Shown piece after piece: positions 36,639 through 46,140 of a DNA stretch of 64,000 nt. Made by a program: the position numbers and the translations under genes. Under the pieces are notes generated by a model. That model saw nothing but the letters and a program-made list of their open reading frames with translations, was not told the DNA's origin and did not search any database. Each line of letters starts with the position of its first letter. Position 1 is the stretch's first letter. Source of the DNA: Sporobolomyces roseus (Eukaryota > Basidiomycota > Microbotryomycetes > Sporidiobolales > Sporidiobolaceae); the NCBI GenBank assembly GCA_016617785.1, contig JADILM010000006.1, forward strand, positions 62,001 to 126,000, written 5' to 3'.

Positions 36639-36824
36639 GGGAGAAGCTGTGAACTGATTGGGAGTGTAGCTTGAGTATTTGAATGTAGTCCTAGGTACTC
36701 TCCAGTGTAGTCTGAGCGAGTTGAAGTGAATGGGGAGTAGAAAGAGATGAAACTTTTGGATCGTTCAACTCTTGACCTCCGACACCTCACTTTCCACTCT
36801 GAATAGCTCTGGAGAATCTCAAAC
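36639..36824. promoter_or_regulatory. conserved bidirectional promoter, left arm
   Basis: 186 bp between the divergent NAA20 and DUF7918-like start codons. The mirror interval 51853-52038 is also exactly 186 bp and shares long blocks, for example GTAGTCCTAGGTACT, GTAGTCTGAG.GAGTTGAAG and GATCGTTCAACTCTTGACCT. The blocks are probably regulatory elements, or simply not yet diverged. Confidence 0.7.
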
Positions 36825-38299
36825 ATGGCTGGTAATACTCCCGTCTCGCGACTGTGAGCTCCCAACTCCTTTCTGCCTCACCGTCTCGCTCATTCGCTTC
36901 TTCCCTTTTCTCCAGCTCTCTCCCCTCAATCCCCGAGTTCACTACATGGATGACGATCGAAGGAAAAGAAGTACCTCTCTACGGTCTCGAGCAGAAAGGG
37001 AGCAAGACAATTTGCTATGTAGAAAGCAAGACTGGCCAACATTTTTCGATTCATTTTCAAGATACTCGCTCTTCTCGCTCGATGGGCTTCCTCGTCGGAG
37101 TTTATATGTATGGAAAACGGTACATCATGTCTTCCAGCTGTCCCTCGTCCCAATGCTGATGAAGATGGGCGCAGGCAACGTGCTCGTATAATCGAACGAG
37201 ACGGTTTTCAAGCACATTTCCTTTCGGCCATTCGCGATGGACCGGCATGTCGCCTTGTTCCTTACGTGTTCCCCATTGAGCTCATATCAGCGTCCTTGCG
37301 CAGCGTTCTGAGCGTCCTTTCATGTTCGACAACGTCAAGACAATCGCAGACGAAGATTTGGCTTGCACTGACGAAGCGGTACACAAGGGTCTCGGCAACG
37401 TCAGTCTGCAAGTCAAACGTTGGTCTCGCAAAACAAAGAAGAGATTGGGAAGCAAGAAGTCTCAAATCACAGCTGCTTTCGACCCGACCCTTCATGAAGA
37501 TTCGAAGAAGGCGAACGTATCTCATGCTATCTCGTAAGCTTATTTTTCGATCAGCCTCTTTAGTCAGTTTGCTACTGACCCTCTTGCCAAACACAGCTTC
37601 GGGAAAGCTCAGCCAACAACGAAATCGCATTGCGAATATGATTACAAATACATTGATGATACAGAATCGCCTTTCCACGACTTTGAGTTCTGCTGCCGCA
37701 GCCGAGGTGAGCACACTTCTTCCTTCTTGTTCCTCACAGCTTTGCTCTCTCTGAAGCTATAGCGAGGTCCGCACACAGAAATTCTCGAATCTCAAGGTCT
37801 CGTCCCCATCCTGCGTGAGCACATCGATCCCTTCGTCTCAGCCGCTACTAGAGTACAGAATCTCATTTTATTTCCGCCGACTACATCAGACCCAAATCGC
37901 TCACCGTCGGACGGTTCTCCCACCGCGGGTTCTTCTCGTTCTCGTTCAAAGTCCTCAAACGCTTCTTCCGCCCCCCGCTCTCGCTCAAAATCCGCCTCGA
38001 ATCCACTCCCTCTAGCTCCGATCATCATCTCCGACGACGAAGAAGAACCTGTTTCAGAAGCAGAACTCTCTCGACTCCAAGACGAACTCGCAGAATTGGA
38101 ACGTCAGAGTCGTATGGCAGCTATCAAACGTCGAATCAGTGGTGAATCCACGACGAGTGGAGTCAAGCGTGAAGGAAGTGAAGAGGGAGGGGAAGGCAAG
38201 AAGAAAGTCAAGCTTGAGAAAGGAGGAAACGGTGCAGCTTCGGGAGGGAAAGGGAAGGGGAAAGAGAAGGAAGTTATCGTTTTAAGCGACAGCAATTGA
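36825..38299 (+). CDS. DUF7918-like protein 1 with SUMO-interacting-type tail
   Basis: Function unknown; family expanded in basidiomycetes. Exon 1 is 29 nt (36825-36853), exon 2 is 36916-37119, and later exons include 37304-37533 and 37597-37706; the tail exon ends at TGA 38297-38299. Domain strings: SLPSIPEFTTWMTIEG, KTICYVESKTGQHFSIHFQD, SERPFMFD, LHEDSKKANVSHAIS and ILESQGLVPIL. The C-terminal tail is a charged coiled segment (SEAELSRLQDELAELERQ) between two SIM-like strings: APIIISDDEEE and the terminal EVIVLSDSN. One intron (start at 37241, after DGP) appears to begin with GC rather than GT. The junction before the tail exon is not fully resolved. The tail is almost identical in sequence to copy 4. 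Confidence 0.7.
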
Positions 38300-38359
38300 G
38301 CGCTCTCCTTGTCCGCTCATATTGGATCGATACCGCTTGTTCTCCTCTTCGATACCCCG

Positions 38360-38383
38360 ATTTCGCAATTTCGCAATTTCGCA
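38360..38383 (+). repeat. 8-bp tandem repeat (ATTTCGCA x3)
   Basis: Three perfect copies of ATTTCGCA in the 140-bp spacer between two convergent genes (DUF7918-like 1 and MetAP1). Not seen in the right arm. Confidence 0.8.
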
Positions 38384-38439
38384 ATGATACCTCGCTTTAC
38401 CTTTCCTGTTCACACACCCACTCTCTCATCTCCGGTCTC

Positions 38440-40515
38440 TCATGCCCTCTTTCTCGACTTCCTTGATGCCAGTGAGCGAGATAAAGTAAACATCGATTTC
38501 TCGACGAGTGTTCTACTTCTTCCCCTTCTTTTTTTCCCCCCTCCTCCTCCTCCTCCAGTACTCGTCTTCTCCTGTTCCACAAAATCCGCTTTCTTCGTCG
38601 GCAAGACCCATCCAGGAGCAGCAGTCAACACTTCAACTCCTTCAGGAGTGATCAAAAGAGTTTCTTCGAATTGAGCAGAGGCTTTTCCATCGCATGTCGC
38701 AGCGGTCCACTATTGATGCGAGAGAGTGAGTCAATAGAGAGATAGTAGAAGAGAAGGAGAGTACACGTACGTTGTCTGGCCAGTGGACCTCTTTTTGTTG
38801 ACCGACGCAGATCATAGGTTCAATCGTGAAAGTCTGCGAAGGAAATGTGAAGTCAGCGGGATAAGCAAGGGGAAGAAGAGAGGAGAGCGTGCTTACTTGT
38901 CCGACTCGCATAGTTCCCGAAGCTCGGTTTCCAGCGTAATGAGGGACGTTAGGAGCAGAAGGATGAAACAATCTGAAATTAAAAGGGTTTCATCAGTCTA
39001 CAACAACAATGCGACAGCTCCCCGAAGAGACAAGCTGCGTCGAGTGAGATAGACTGACTGATGAATCCCATGACCAACATAACATTTGTTCGTCGTGAAC
39101 CCTCTCTTACTCGCAATCATCTCGATATGTTTTCCTATATCCTGATACTGAAACCCAGGTTTACACAATCTGATCGATTCATCGAGACATTCTCGTGCGC
39201 AAGCGATCACGTCGAGATTCGTTTGGGAGACCGAGGAACCGACGGGATCTGCGGAAAGGTGAAGAGTCAATGAGGAAGTGAGGGAGACGAGTAGGGAAAC
39301 GAACAGGTCGCGTTGATATCTCCATGAAATCCTTCGTGGTAGAGCGTGACATCGAGATTGATGATATCTCCATTGACGAGAGGTCGAGCATCGGGAATAC
39401 CTGCGAATGGGTAAATTAGTCGATCAATCTTGGAAAGCTAACGATCGAGGAATTTTACACTCACCATGACAGATCACCTCGTTGACGCTTGTGCAGACGC
39501 TTCGAGGGAATTTTTGGTACCCAAGAGGACTCGGGTACGAATCGCGTTTGACACATTCGCGATGAACGATTTCGTCAATTTTGAGCGTTGTGATTCCAGG
39601 TCGAATTGCCGCTGCTGCAATATCGAGAACCTCCCGTGCGAGCTGTAATGAAGTTATCAACGCAGATCAGCGCTAAAAAGCAGATCAAATTCGTCACTTC
39701 GCTCACCTTGCAAACTTTCCTCATTCCCTCAATCTCCTCGGAGTTCAGTACTTTCCCTCGAGTCATTCGTCGATTATTGATCTCCTCAGAGAACGAAACA
39801 CCATTGACTAGAACGCAAAGGAAAAGATCAGCTTTTTAAAGAAGTCGAAAGTGGGTACAAAATCAAGTGTTTGCTTACTCTCTGTCGCATAATCTGGCTT
39901 GGGGACATGATCGGGAACTTCTCGGCGAGGCAAGAATTCGAGAGGCATTACAGCTCGTAAAGGACCCGTGTACTTGAACTTTCCGTCGAATGCATCTTTC
40001 GCTGCGAAAAGCGAGAGCAAACTCGATCAGCGATAGGCACCCAAGCTCGAGGGAAGGTGAACCTACTGTTCTCCGGATAGACGTAGCTTCCGGGCTCATT
40101 CTTCAAGTGTAAGAGCTTGTGAGTCTTCCCTGCGATGATGGCCAAAGTCGGGATCAGTTGAAAATCTCCCGGATCTTTGATTCTCCTCACTCACAATTAT
40201 CTCTGAAGCATGTAGGAGTACAGAACTGAGCACCTGGAATCTTCAGCCTGCAAGTCCACGAGCTGAGAGATCAGATCTCGTTCTTCTGATTTCCTATTCG
40301 ACAAGGACTCACCTTTGACAAGTGGGACAAGTATTTTTCCTGTCTGCTGGTTTCCCACATCCATTCATACACAGCGAGACTCCACTACTAGGCACACTTT
40401 GAGGGGTTGAAGTCGAGTCAGTGTTAGAAGGGTCGTGCGAAAGAAGGGACTCTTGAGGCTTGACGAAAGGAGCTGCTTGAGGTGAAGGGACGGGAGATGG
40501 GTCTATGGCGTTCAT
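38440..40515 (-). CDS. MAP1: methionine aminopeptidase 1, left-arm copy with extended C-terminus
   Basis: Removes initiator Met from nascent proteins when residue 2 is small. About eleven minus-strand exons from ATG 40513-40515. N-terminal zinc finger ([33 protein letters not shown]) marks eukaryotic type 1. All five metal ligands are visible: Asp in INLDVTLYH, Asp in HGDINAT, His in YVGHGIHQ, Glu in [10 protein letters not shown], Glu in [10 protein letters not shown]. After the Gly7 linker the frame differs from the right copy by one base in an A-run, which removes the shared TAG and adds about 27 residues ([16 protein letters not shown] ...) ending at 38440. Copies are very alike in the last exons and their introns, but N-termini differ strongly. 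291 bp from the divergent DUF7918-like 2. Confidence 0.88.
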
Positions 40516-40806
40516 CTTGTGAGAGAGCGTGAAGGAGTAGGAGGGAGAAGGGGAGAGCCTGAGAATGAGAGCCCTTTCAAGAGCTGTCAGGGGTCTTAGA
40601 TGAGGCGGTGTCGCTGGATTTTCGGACGAAGACAGACAGAAGCCGTGGGCAGGAGCAGCGTGTGAAGTTTGAGTAGCGCGGCTTTTGGAAGGTGGGAGAA
40701 GAGCGAGAAGGAAAAAGACTTTCGAATTTCGAATTTCTTCGAGTTGAATGATGACTTTCCTTCTTCCTTTCACTCACTCCATTACGCGCCAAACCTACTC
40801 TCCAAG

Positions 40807-42314
40807 ATGCATAGACCACCGCAAGGCTATTACATGTACGCGTCCCACGTTCCTTCCTCTCCAAACTCTCTACTCACTCAATTGTTATGTCATCAGAACT
40901 CTTCCCAAAGAACCAGGGTTCTACGTCTCACTTTCAGTCAACGGATCTACCGTACCACTCTACGACATTCAGAGTACAGAGGACAAGACTACTTGCTACG
41001 TTGAGAGTCGGGAGGGTGCAAATTTCGCAGTGAAGTTTGGGGATGAGAGAGTAAAGAGGAAGAAAGGGTACCAGGCGAGCGTGTTGATCGATGGTCAATG
41101 GTCAGTCTCTATACTCTCCATACATCTTGCGCTCAGGCTGGCCTGATGGGAGGGTTGATTGAGATTGACAGGCAACGAGGAAAGAATATTCTTAAAGAAG
41201 CTCCTCCGGATCAGTACTCCCTCGGTGCTAGAAGGGATAGCGAGGTATGTCCGTCACTGTCGCTCAATTGAGGTCCTTGCTGAGCGACTTGAAGCACTGT
41301 GTACAGAGCACGGAGCGACCCTTCGTTTTCGGTTCATTATCGAAAACATCTCAAGATTCCGTCGCATCCACCTCTGAAACCCTTTTCAAGTCGCTCGGGT
41401 CAATCGAGCTCCGCTACAGACGAATTAAGAAGTGCAAGGCGAGGAACTCGGATGTCAAGGGAGACTTCGATACGCCTGAACCGACGACGGTTCATGAGGA
41501 TTCGAAATTGGCTTGTTTGGCTCATCAAGGCAGGCAAGTTTGGAACTTCACTACTATCGTCGTATTAGGCACTGATAGCGTGAAGCCGTTTTTACTTGCA
41601 GACTCGGACCCTCTCAGATCGCCCAGTTCAAGGAGGAACGACAAAATAAATTCACTTACTACGATTCAAAGGAGGAACCTCATCACTCTTTCGTGTTCTT
41701 GTATCGAAGTAGAGGTCAGTCCAGCACTCCTTCTCAGCTATCCTCTTCCGAGTTCTCGCTGAAGTCTTGTTGTTCTTGACTAGAATTCCTGGAATCCCTC
41801 AATATCCGTGAGTCAATCCTGCTCTCACTCAGCTAGTTGAACCCCGGCTGATTCGTGCTTGAGGCACACAGCTCTCGTCCCAACTCGCGACACTTCACTT
41901 CCCTCTGCTTCCCCTCATCCTCAACCTCCCACCTTCCTTCGTTCCTGGCTCGTTCCCGGCGCCTCAACTTCCTCTTCCTCCTCCTCCTCTTCCTCAGCTT
42001 CTTCTCACCGACAACCTCGTCGTTCCGAAACAGAAGAAAGTGATCTCTCACTCCCTGCTCCGACAGTCGCTCGAGAGAAGTTGAGGCAGTTGGAGAAAGA
42101 ATTGGAGGGTTTGAAGAGGGCTGAAAAGATCGCGAGGAAGAGGAGTAGTGATGAGGCGTTTAGGGAGAGTGGAGGAGAGGGGAGAGGGGGGAGGTTGACG
42201 TTGGAGCAGGATGGGATTGAGATTCTGGATGATGGTGGAGGAAGGAAGAGAGGTAGAACGAGCGAGGATGGAGGTGGGAGGCGGGAAGAGGAAGTGATCG
42301 TGCTGGATGATTAG
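40807..42314 (+). CDS. DUF7918-like protein 2 (central spacer)
   Basis: Function unknown. First exons 40807-40835 (29 nt) and 40897-41100 (204 nt) have the same lengths as in copy 1. Sequence is more diverged: KEPGFYVSLSVNGSTVPLYD, KTTCYVESREGANFAVKFGD, TERPFVFGSLSKTS, VHEDSKLACLAHQGR, SFVFLYRSR. A third exon is 41171-41243. The intron after HQGR begins AG|GCAAGT, a good GC-AG donor. The tail has a coiled segment (VAREKLRQLEKELEGLKRAE) and two SIM-like strings, DGIEILDD and the terminal EEVIVLDD. No counterpart at the same place in the right arm; the extra right-arm gene at 48514 lies on the other side of MetAP1. Confidence 0.68.
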
Positions 42315-42592
42315 GTGGTAGAGTGACTTGGAAAAAGAGTCAGGGATGGATCGGTTGGAAGAATAGTTGTCGGATTCGTGCTTTCTCGTATTCTCGTCTA
42401 CGCTTTCCTATCTCTGAAAGTAGTATCATATCTATCTCAATGAACGTGAAGTGAAGCAGTGCCCTTTCCCACTTTCGTTGCTCCTCACGAGAGAGAACCG
42501 AACGAAAGAAGAACAAATTGTTATTTACTGACCTTCAAACTTCGTCAAATATATACTTCAAATCAGGACTCTCAATACCCTAGTCGAGTTCG

Positions 42593-44076
42593 TCAACCAA
42601 GTAATCTTGCTCTCTCACCATCTCTCCGTCCCGCCTCGGAAGCTCCCTTAGTTATTTCATTCCCCCAATCATCCACTCCCAGTTGAGTCTGTCTTCGTCT
42701 GAAGATAAGACACAGGATTAACAGAGTACCTTGTAATATACCCGTCACGAAGTAAGGTGCCCATCCTGTGAAATCTACTCCAGGTCGAATTGCTAGAGTG
42801 TAAACGAAAACGAAGGATCCGGGAGTCTGCGAGTAGCTCACTCTTAGCACCCTATTCGGAACGAGTAAAGATAGCGAGAGAATGAGACTCACTTGTAATA
42901 ACATCATAGGAATGCTCAAACTCCCAACCAACTTCTTCCTCGCCGTGTGAATCAGCTGTGGAGCATACTGGGCGCACCCCAACGCGACGGCCAACAATCC
43001 CAAAGTAGTTGCCCAAACCCTCACTGCTCTCTCACTAGGATGTTCCCTCCTAGTAGGTTGACTATCATCCGCCGGCTCTCCAGGTAAAGTAATGAGTAAA
43101 ATCGAGGTGGTCAAGAAAGTGAGGAGGAGGTGGAGGAGTACTAGGAAGAAATAGGATAACGAGTGACGGTAGGAAGGGGAGAGGATTATGAGACCTTGTC
43201 GAACTTGACCGGGGAGGAGAACGTTTCGAGGGTCGAAGGAAGAGGTCGAAGAGGAATCGGAGGCGAGGGAATCAGAGTCGGATCCTGCTTCGGCGACGGG
43301 AACCGAGAGGGATGAGGTACGCCGTGTGGTAGAGGAAGGGGCACGGATCAGGTCGGAAGGTGTAGAGGATCGCATGAATTGAGGAACGAGGGTCGTGTAG
43401 AGTGGTTTGGGCGTTCGGTGGGAGGAGGGTAAGGAGGATTCAGAGATGGGGACGGATCGAACGTATTTCGCGTGGAGAGGGTAGTAGAGGAGGTAGAGAA
43501 TGAAGCTGTCGAGATTGAGAGATTAGCAAACGGAGTTCAAGGGGAGAGAGGGTGCGAGATTTCTCACATCAAGTTGAAACAAAACCATTGAGTAAAGATT
43601 TGAACTATTCCCAACACTGACTCGAAGCATTGTCCTGAAGTCTACATGATGAGCAATTCGAGGATCAGCTGGGATGCGAGGGGGTGGGGAGCGAAGTGAA
43701 GCGAAGTGAGTACTTACGAGGTACTTGCAACAAGCTACCTGACCCCATTGGAGTGTCACAATATTCCCCAAGCTACTCGCACTACTAGTTGCCCCCAAGA
43801 ACAAAAATAAAGGGGAGAAACCATCCGAGTTTCGATGTCGAATGATTCGATAATGCTAACATTAATTCAAAGAGTCAGCTGACTCGTTCAGGAGCGTGAG
43901 AGAGCCAAACTCACTTGAGGTATATAGGATATGACTAGTCCGACTACGATACAAATGGACAAGATCTCTCCTGTTCTGTTGTGAGTGAAGGCGGCTTTGC
44001 AAGCGTGAGGTGAAACTATCGGTCTTGAATGAAACGCTTGCATCGGATCTGGCGCGTGTGAGCTTGACAGCTCCAT
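42593..44076 (-). CDS. PQ-loop repeat membrane protein
   Basis: Probable seven-helix membrane transporter or receptor of the PQ-loop (cystinosin/SWEET-related) superfamily, likely endomembrane. Minus strand from ATG 44074-44076; four introns are readable. Two PQ loops are present: GLVISYIPQHYRIIRHRNSD with GFSPLFLFLGATSSASS, and LGCAQYAPQLIHTARKKLV with GSLSIPMMLLQ. Each has the helix - Pro-Gln - short loop - Ser/Gly helix order of the family. A long polar loop with Ser-rich sequence (SSTPSDLIRAPSSTTRRTSS) separates the halves. The substrate cannot be inferred: lysosomal cystine and basic amino acid exporters as well as uncharacterised fungal members share this layout. Confidence 0.8.
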
Positions 44077-44353
44077 CGATTTAGGGTGTGTAGAGTGAAG
44101 TGTTGTGGTTCAAGATCTCAGAAAGGAGTTTACGGATTCGAGTTCGGCTCCCTCTCCATTTCACGTAGCTAGATTCACTGTCCTCGCTAGATAGTCGTAG
44201 CTATACCATGCCTCTGTTCGAGGTGGATCAGCTTTACTAAAATTGAAGAGTCGCTCCTCACTTTACCGAAATTTGAATTCGACCATTCACGCGATTCATG
44301 CTTCACTTCACTACTCTTGCTTCATTCAAACACTCGGACACGACGCCTAGTAC

Positions 44354-45952
44354 ATGATAGACCACTCAGGCGGAGGAGGTATGCCTTCTACACGACTCCC
44401 ACTCTCCTCTCTCGTCCTCTCTTCCGTTCCCTCTCATCCACTTCCCCACCTCGTACTCGACCCAATATTGACAAGACTAGCAACCCTAGAAGCTCTAGTA
44501 CTCTTCTCAAAACCCTCTACAGTCCTGCAAAGGTTAGGAGCGTCAGATCAGACAGTAATTGGTTTAGTGAGTTTATTGATTGTCGGAGTATTGGCGAAAT
44601 GGAGGAGACAATGGAGAGGGTTCATGTTGTTGTTAGGAGTCGGAGAAGCCGTAGGAAGGACTCTCAAGCTGATTGAGAAAACAGACAAGAGTTTGGATTC
44701 ATCGCCGTCCGAAACCCTTCGAGAAGGAGACGAACCAACCCTCACGAGCGAAGTGCAACACCTACTCTCGTTCTGGACCCTATTCTTCACCTTGTCCTTC
44801 TTTGAGACCCTACGAACCTCACCTTCTTCCCGTTCCTCCCTCCTCCCAAAATCACCCTTCACTTCTCGTATCCTCAACTCTTTCCGCTCGTTACGCTACA
44901 CTTACCTCCGTTTCCTGCGACTCTGGATCGTTCCTTTATTCTACCGTTCCCGATACGCCTATCAATCCCTAATCCTCTCTCATCCCCGCTTCAATTTCTC
45001 CTCTCGCTTCCCTTCCTTCCCTTCCGTTCCCTTCGCTTCCCAATTCGCACACCTCTTGACTCCCACCTCAATCTATCGATCGAAGCAAGCGAGTTCTTTC
45101 CCACAACCTTTACCGGCAATTGCAGATCTCTCTTTATTCGAGACGATGCCTCTACCTCATTCGTATTTCGCTAGTCGACGGACCACGGCCGGGACCGCAG
45201 AGTTCAGGTGGGAACTAGTCAAGATGTTGTTGTTGTGGATTGGATTGAGGAGGGACGCGTTTGGGGCGAAAAGCGTATTGTTCGATTGGGTTTTGGGACC
45301 TTTAGTTAGACGGTGGGGAGGGGATTTGAGTGAGAATGCTCGGGAAGGTTTGACGATTTATCGAGCGACTACACGGGAACAGCGAGGGACAAGAACGACT
45401 AGACCAGCGCAAGAAGAAGAACAGGAGGAGGAGGAGGAGGATTATTCACCCCGACCATCAAACGAGCAGGATCTTGAAACTCGCGATTCCTATTCCCTCA
45501 ACAATGATGATCTTTCATTCTCTCAATCTCCTGTATCTTCTCATACCTCCCTCCACTCACTTTCCCCTCGACCCTCGCCCAAAATCTGGACTACTCAAAC
45601 TCCACCACGTCCAACTAGAAGGAAGCCGCCTCATTCCTCAATCGATCTCGCTCAGGATGTCCCTTATAGATCGGTATCATCCGCTCATCCACTCCTGTAT
45701 TCGACTGCATCGACAAAGAGTAAAGCAAGGGATTCATTACTTCTCGAATCACCTCCTCGTCTCGAAAGACGACTCGATCAGACTACGACGGATTCCGAGG
45801 AGGAAGAGGAGGATAGAGGAGCTGGATCACCACCTAGGACAGAAGCTGAAGAAGGGATTAAAAGGTGGGCTACTTTGTTGAGTGTCAAAGGGGAATTGGA
45901 AACGAAGGAAGTAGTCGGATTGGAGAATGTTGGGAGAGGGTGGAGTGTATGA
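44354..45952 (+). CDS. TB2/DP1/HVA22-like (REEP-type) membrane protein
   Basis: Putative ER-shaping or trafficking protein. A single exon of 532 residues, unusual in this intron-rich window. Hydrophobic hairpins at about residues 65-95 and 130-200: VIGLVSLLIVGVLAKW, FMLLLGVGEAVGRTLKLIEK, LLSFWTLFFTLSFFETL and LRFLRLWIVPLFYRSRYAYQ. The order GVGEAVGRTLKLIEK - SFWTLFFTLSFFE - LWIVPLFYRSRY resembles the TB2/DP1/HVA22 pattern (Pro-x-x-x-S-x-K-A ... YW ... E ... P-x-Y), with a ~30-residue acidic insertion. A polar domain and a Ser/Pro-rich cytosolic tail follow. Family assignment rests on pattern only; an unrelated multi-pass protein remains possible. Confidence 0.5.
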   Translation: MIDHSGGGGMPSTRLPLSSLVLSSVPSHPLPHLVLDPILTRLATLEALVLFSKPSTVLQRLGASDQTVIGLVSLLIVGVLAKWRRQWRGFMLLLGVGEAVGRTLKLIEKTDKSLDSSPSETLREGDEPTLTSEVQHLLSFWTLFFTLSFFETLRTSPSSRSSLLPKSPFTSRILNSFRSLRYTYLRFLRLWIVPLFYRSRYAYQSLILSHPRFNFSSRFPSFPSVPFASQFAHLLTPTSIYRSKQASSFPQPLPAIADLSLFETMPLPHSYFASRRTTAGTAEFRWELVKMLLLWIGLRRDAFGAKSVLFDWVLGPLVRRWGGDLSENAREGLTIYRATTREQRGTRTTRPAQEEEQEEEEEDYSPRPSNEQDLETRDSYSLNNDDLSFSQSPVSSHTSLHSLSPRPSPKIWTTQTPPRPTRRKPPHSSIDLAQDVPYRSVSSAHPLLYSTASTKSKARDSLLLESPPRLERRLDQTTTDSEEEEEDRGAGSPPRTEAEEGIKRWATLLSVKGELETKEVVGLENVGRGWSV

Positions 45953-46140
45953 GGAACTGAGGAGGGTTGTATGCTATCTATTGTTGTTGAATGCCTCCGA
46001 GATTGTACGGGGCGGAGTATGCTCGAAAGAGAAACGAAGAACGAGAGTTGCGAAAATGTAACGAAATCACAATTAGGAAACTGAGCCTTACCTTGCTTCA
46101 ACTATAACTATACACCTTTCAATTTGACCTCATCATCAAA

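Larger units (their letters stand above)
32503..40515. repeat. left arm of large inverted segmental duplication
   Basis: Gene order NAT(+), IPK1(-), NAA20(-), DUF7918-like(+), MetAP1(-) is repeated in mirror image at 46141-56335 with every orientation reversed. Exon lengths of NAT (307/183/37/517), IPK1 (411/273/573) and NAA20 (131/113/37/108/131/110) are identical in the two arms. Confidence 0.93.

Noticed and set aside
38360..38383. CRISPR-like or regulatory repeat array
   Set aside because: Only three 8-bp copies without spacers; a simple tandem repeat in a 3' UTR region.
44354..45952. PEX16-type peroxin
   Set aside because: First impression from the hydrophobic segments; the helix spacing and the SFWTLFFTLSFFE / LWIVPLFYRSRY order fit TB2/DP1/HVA22 better, and no Pex16 signature is visible.
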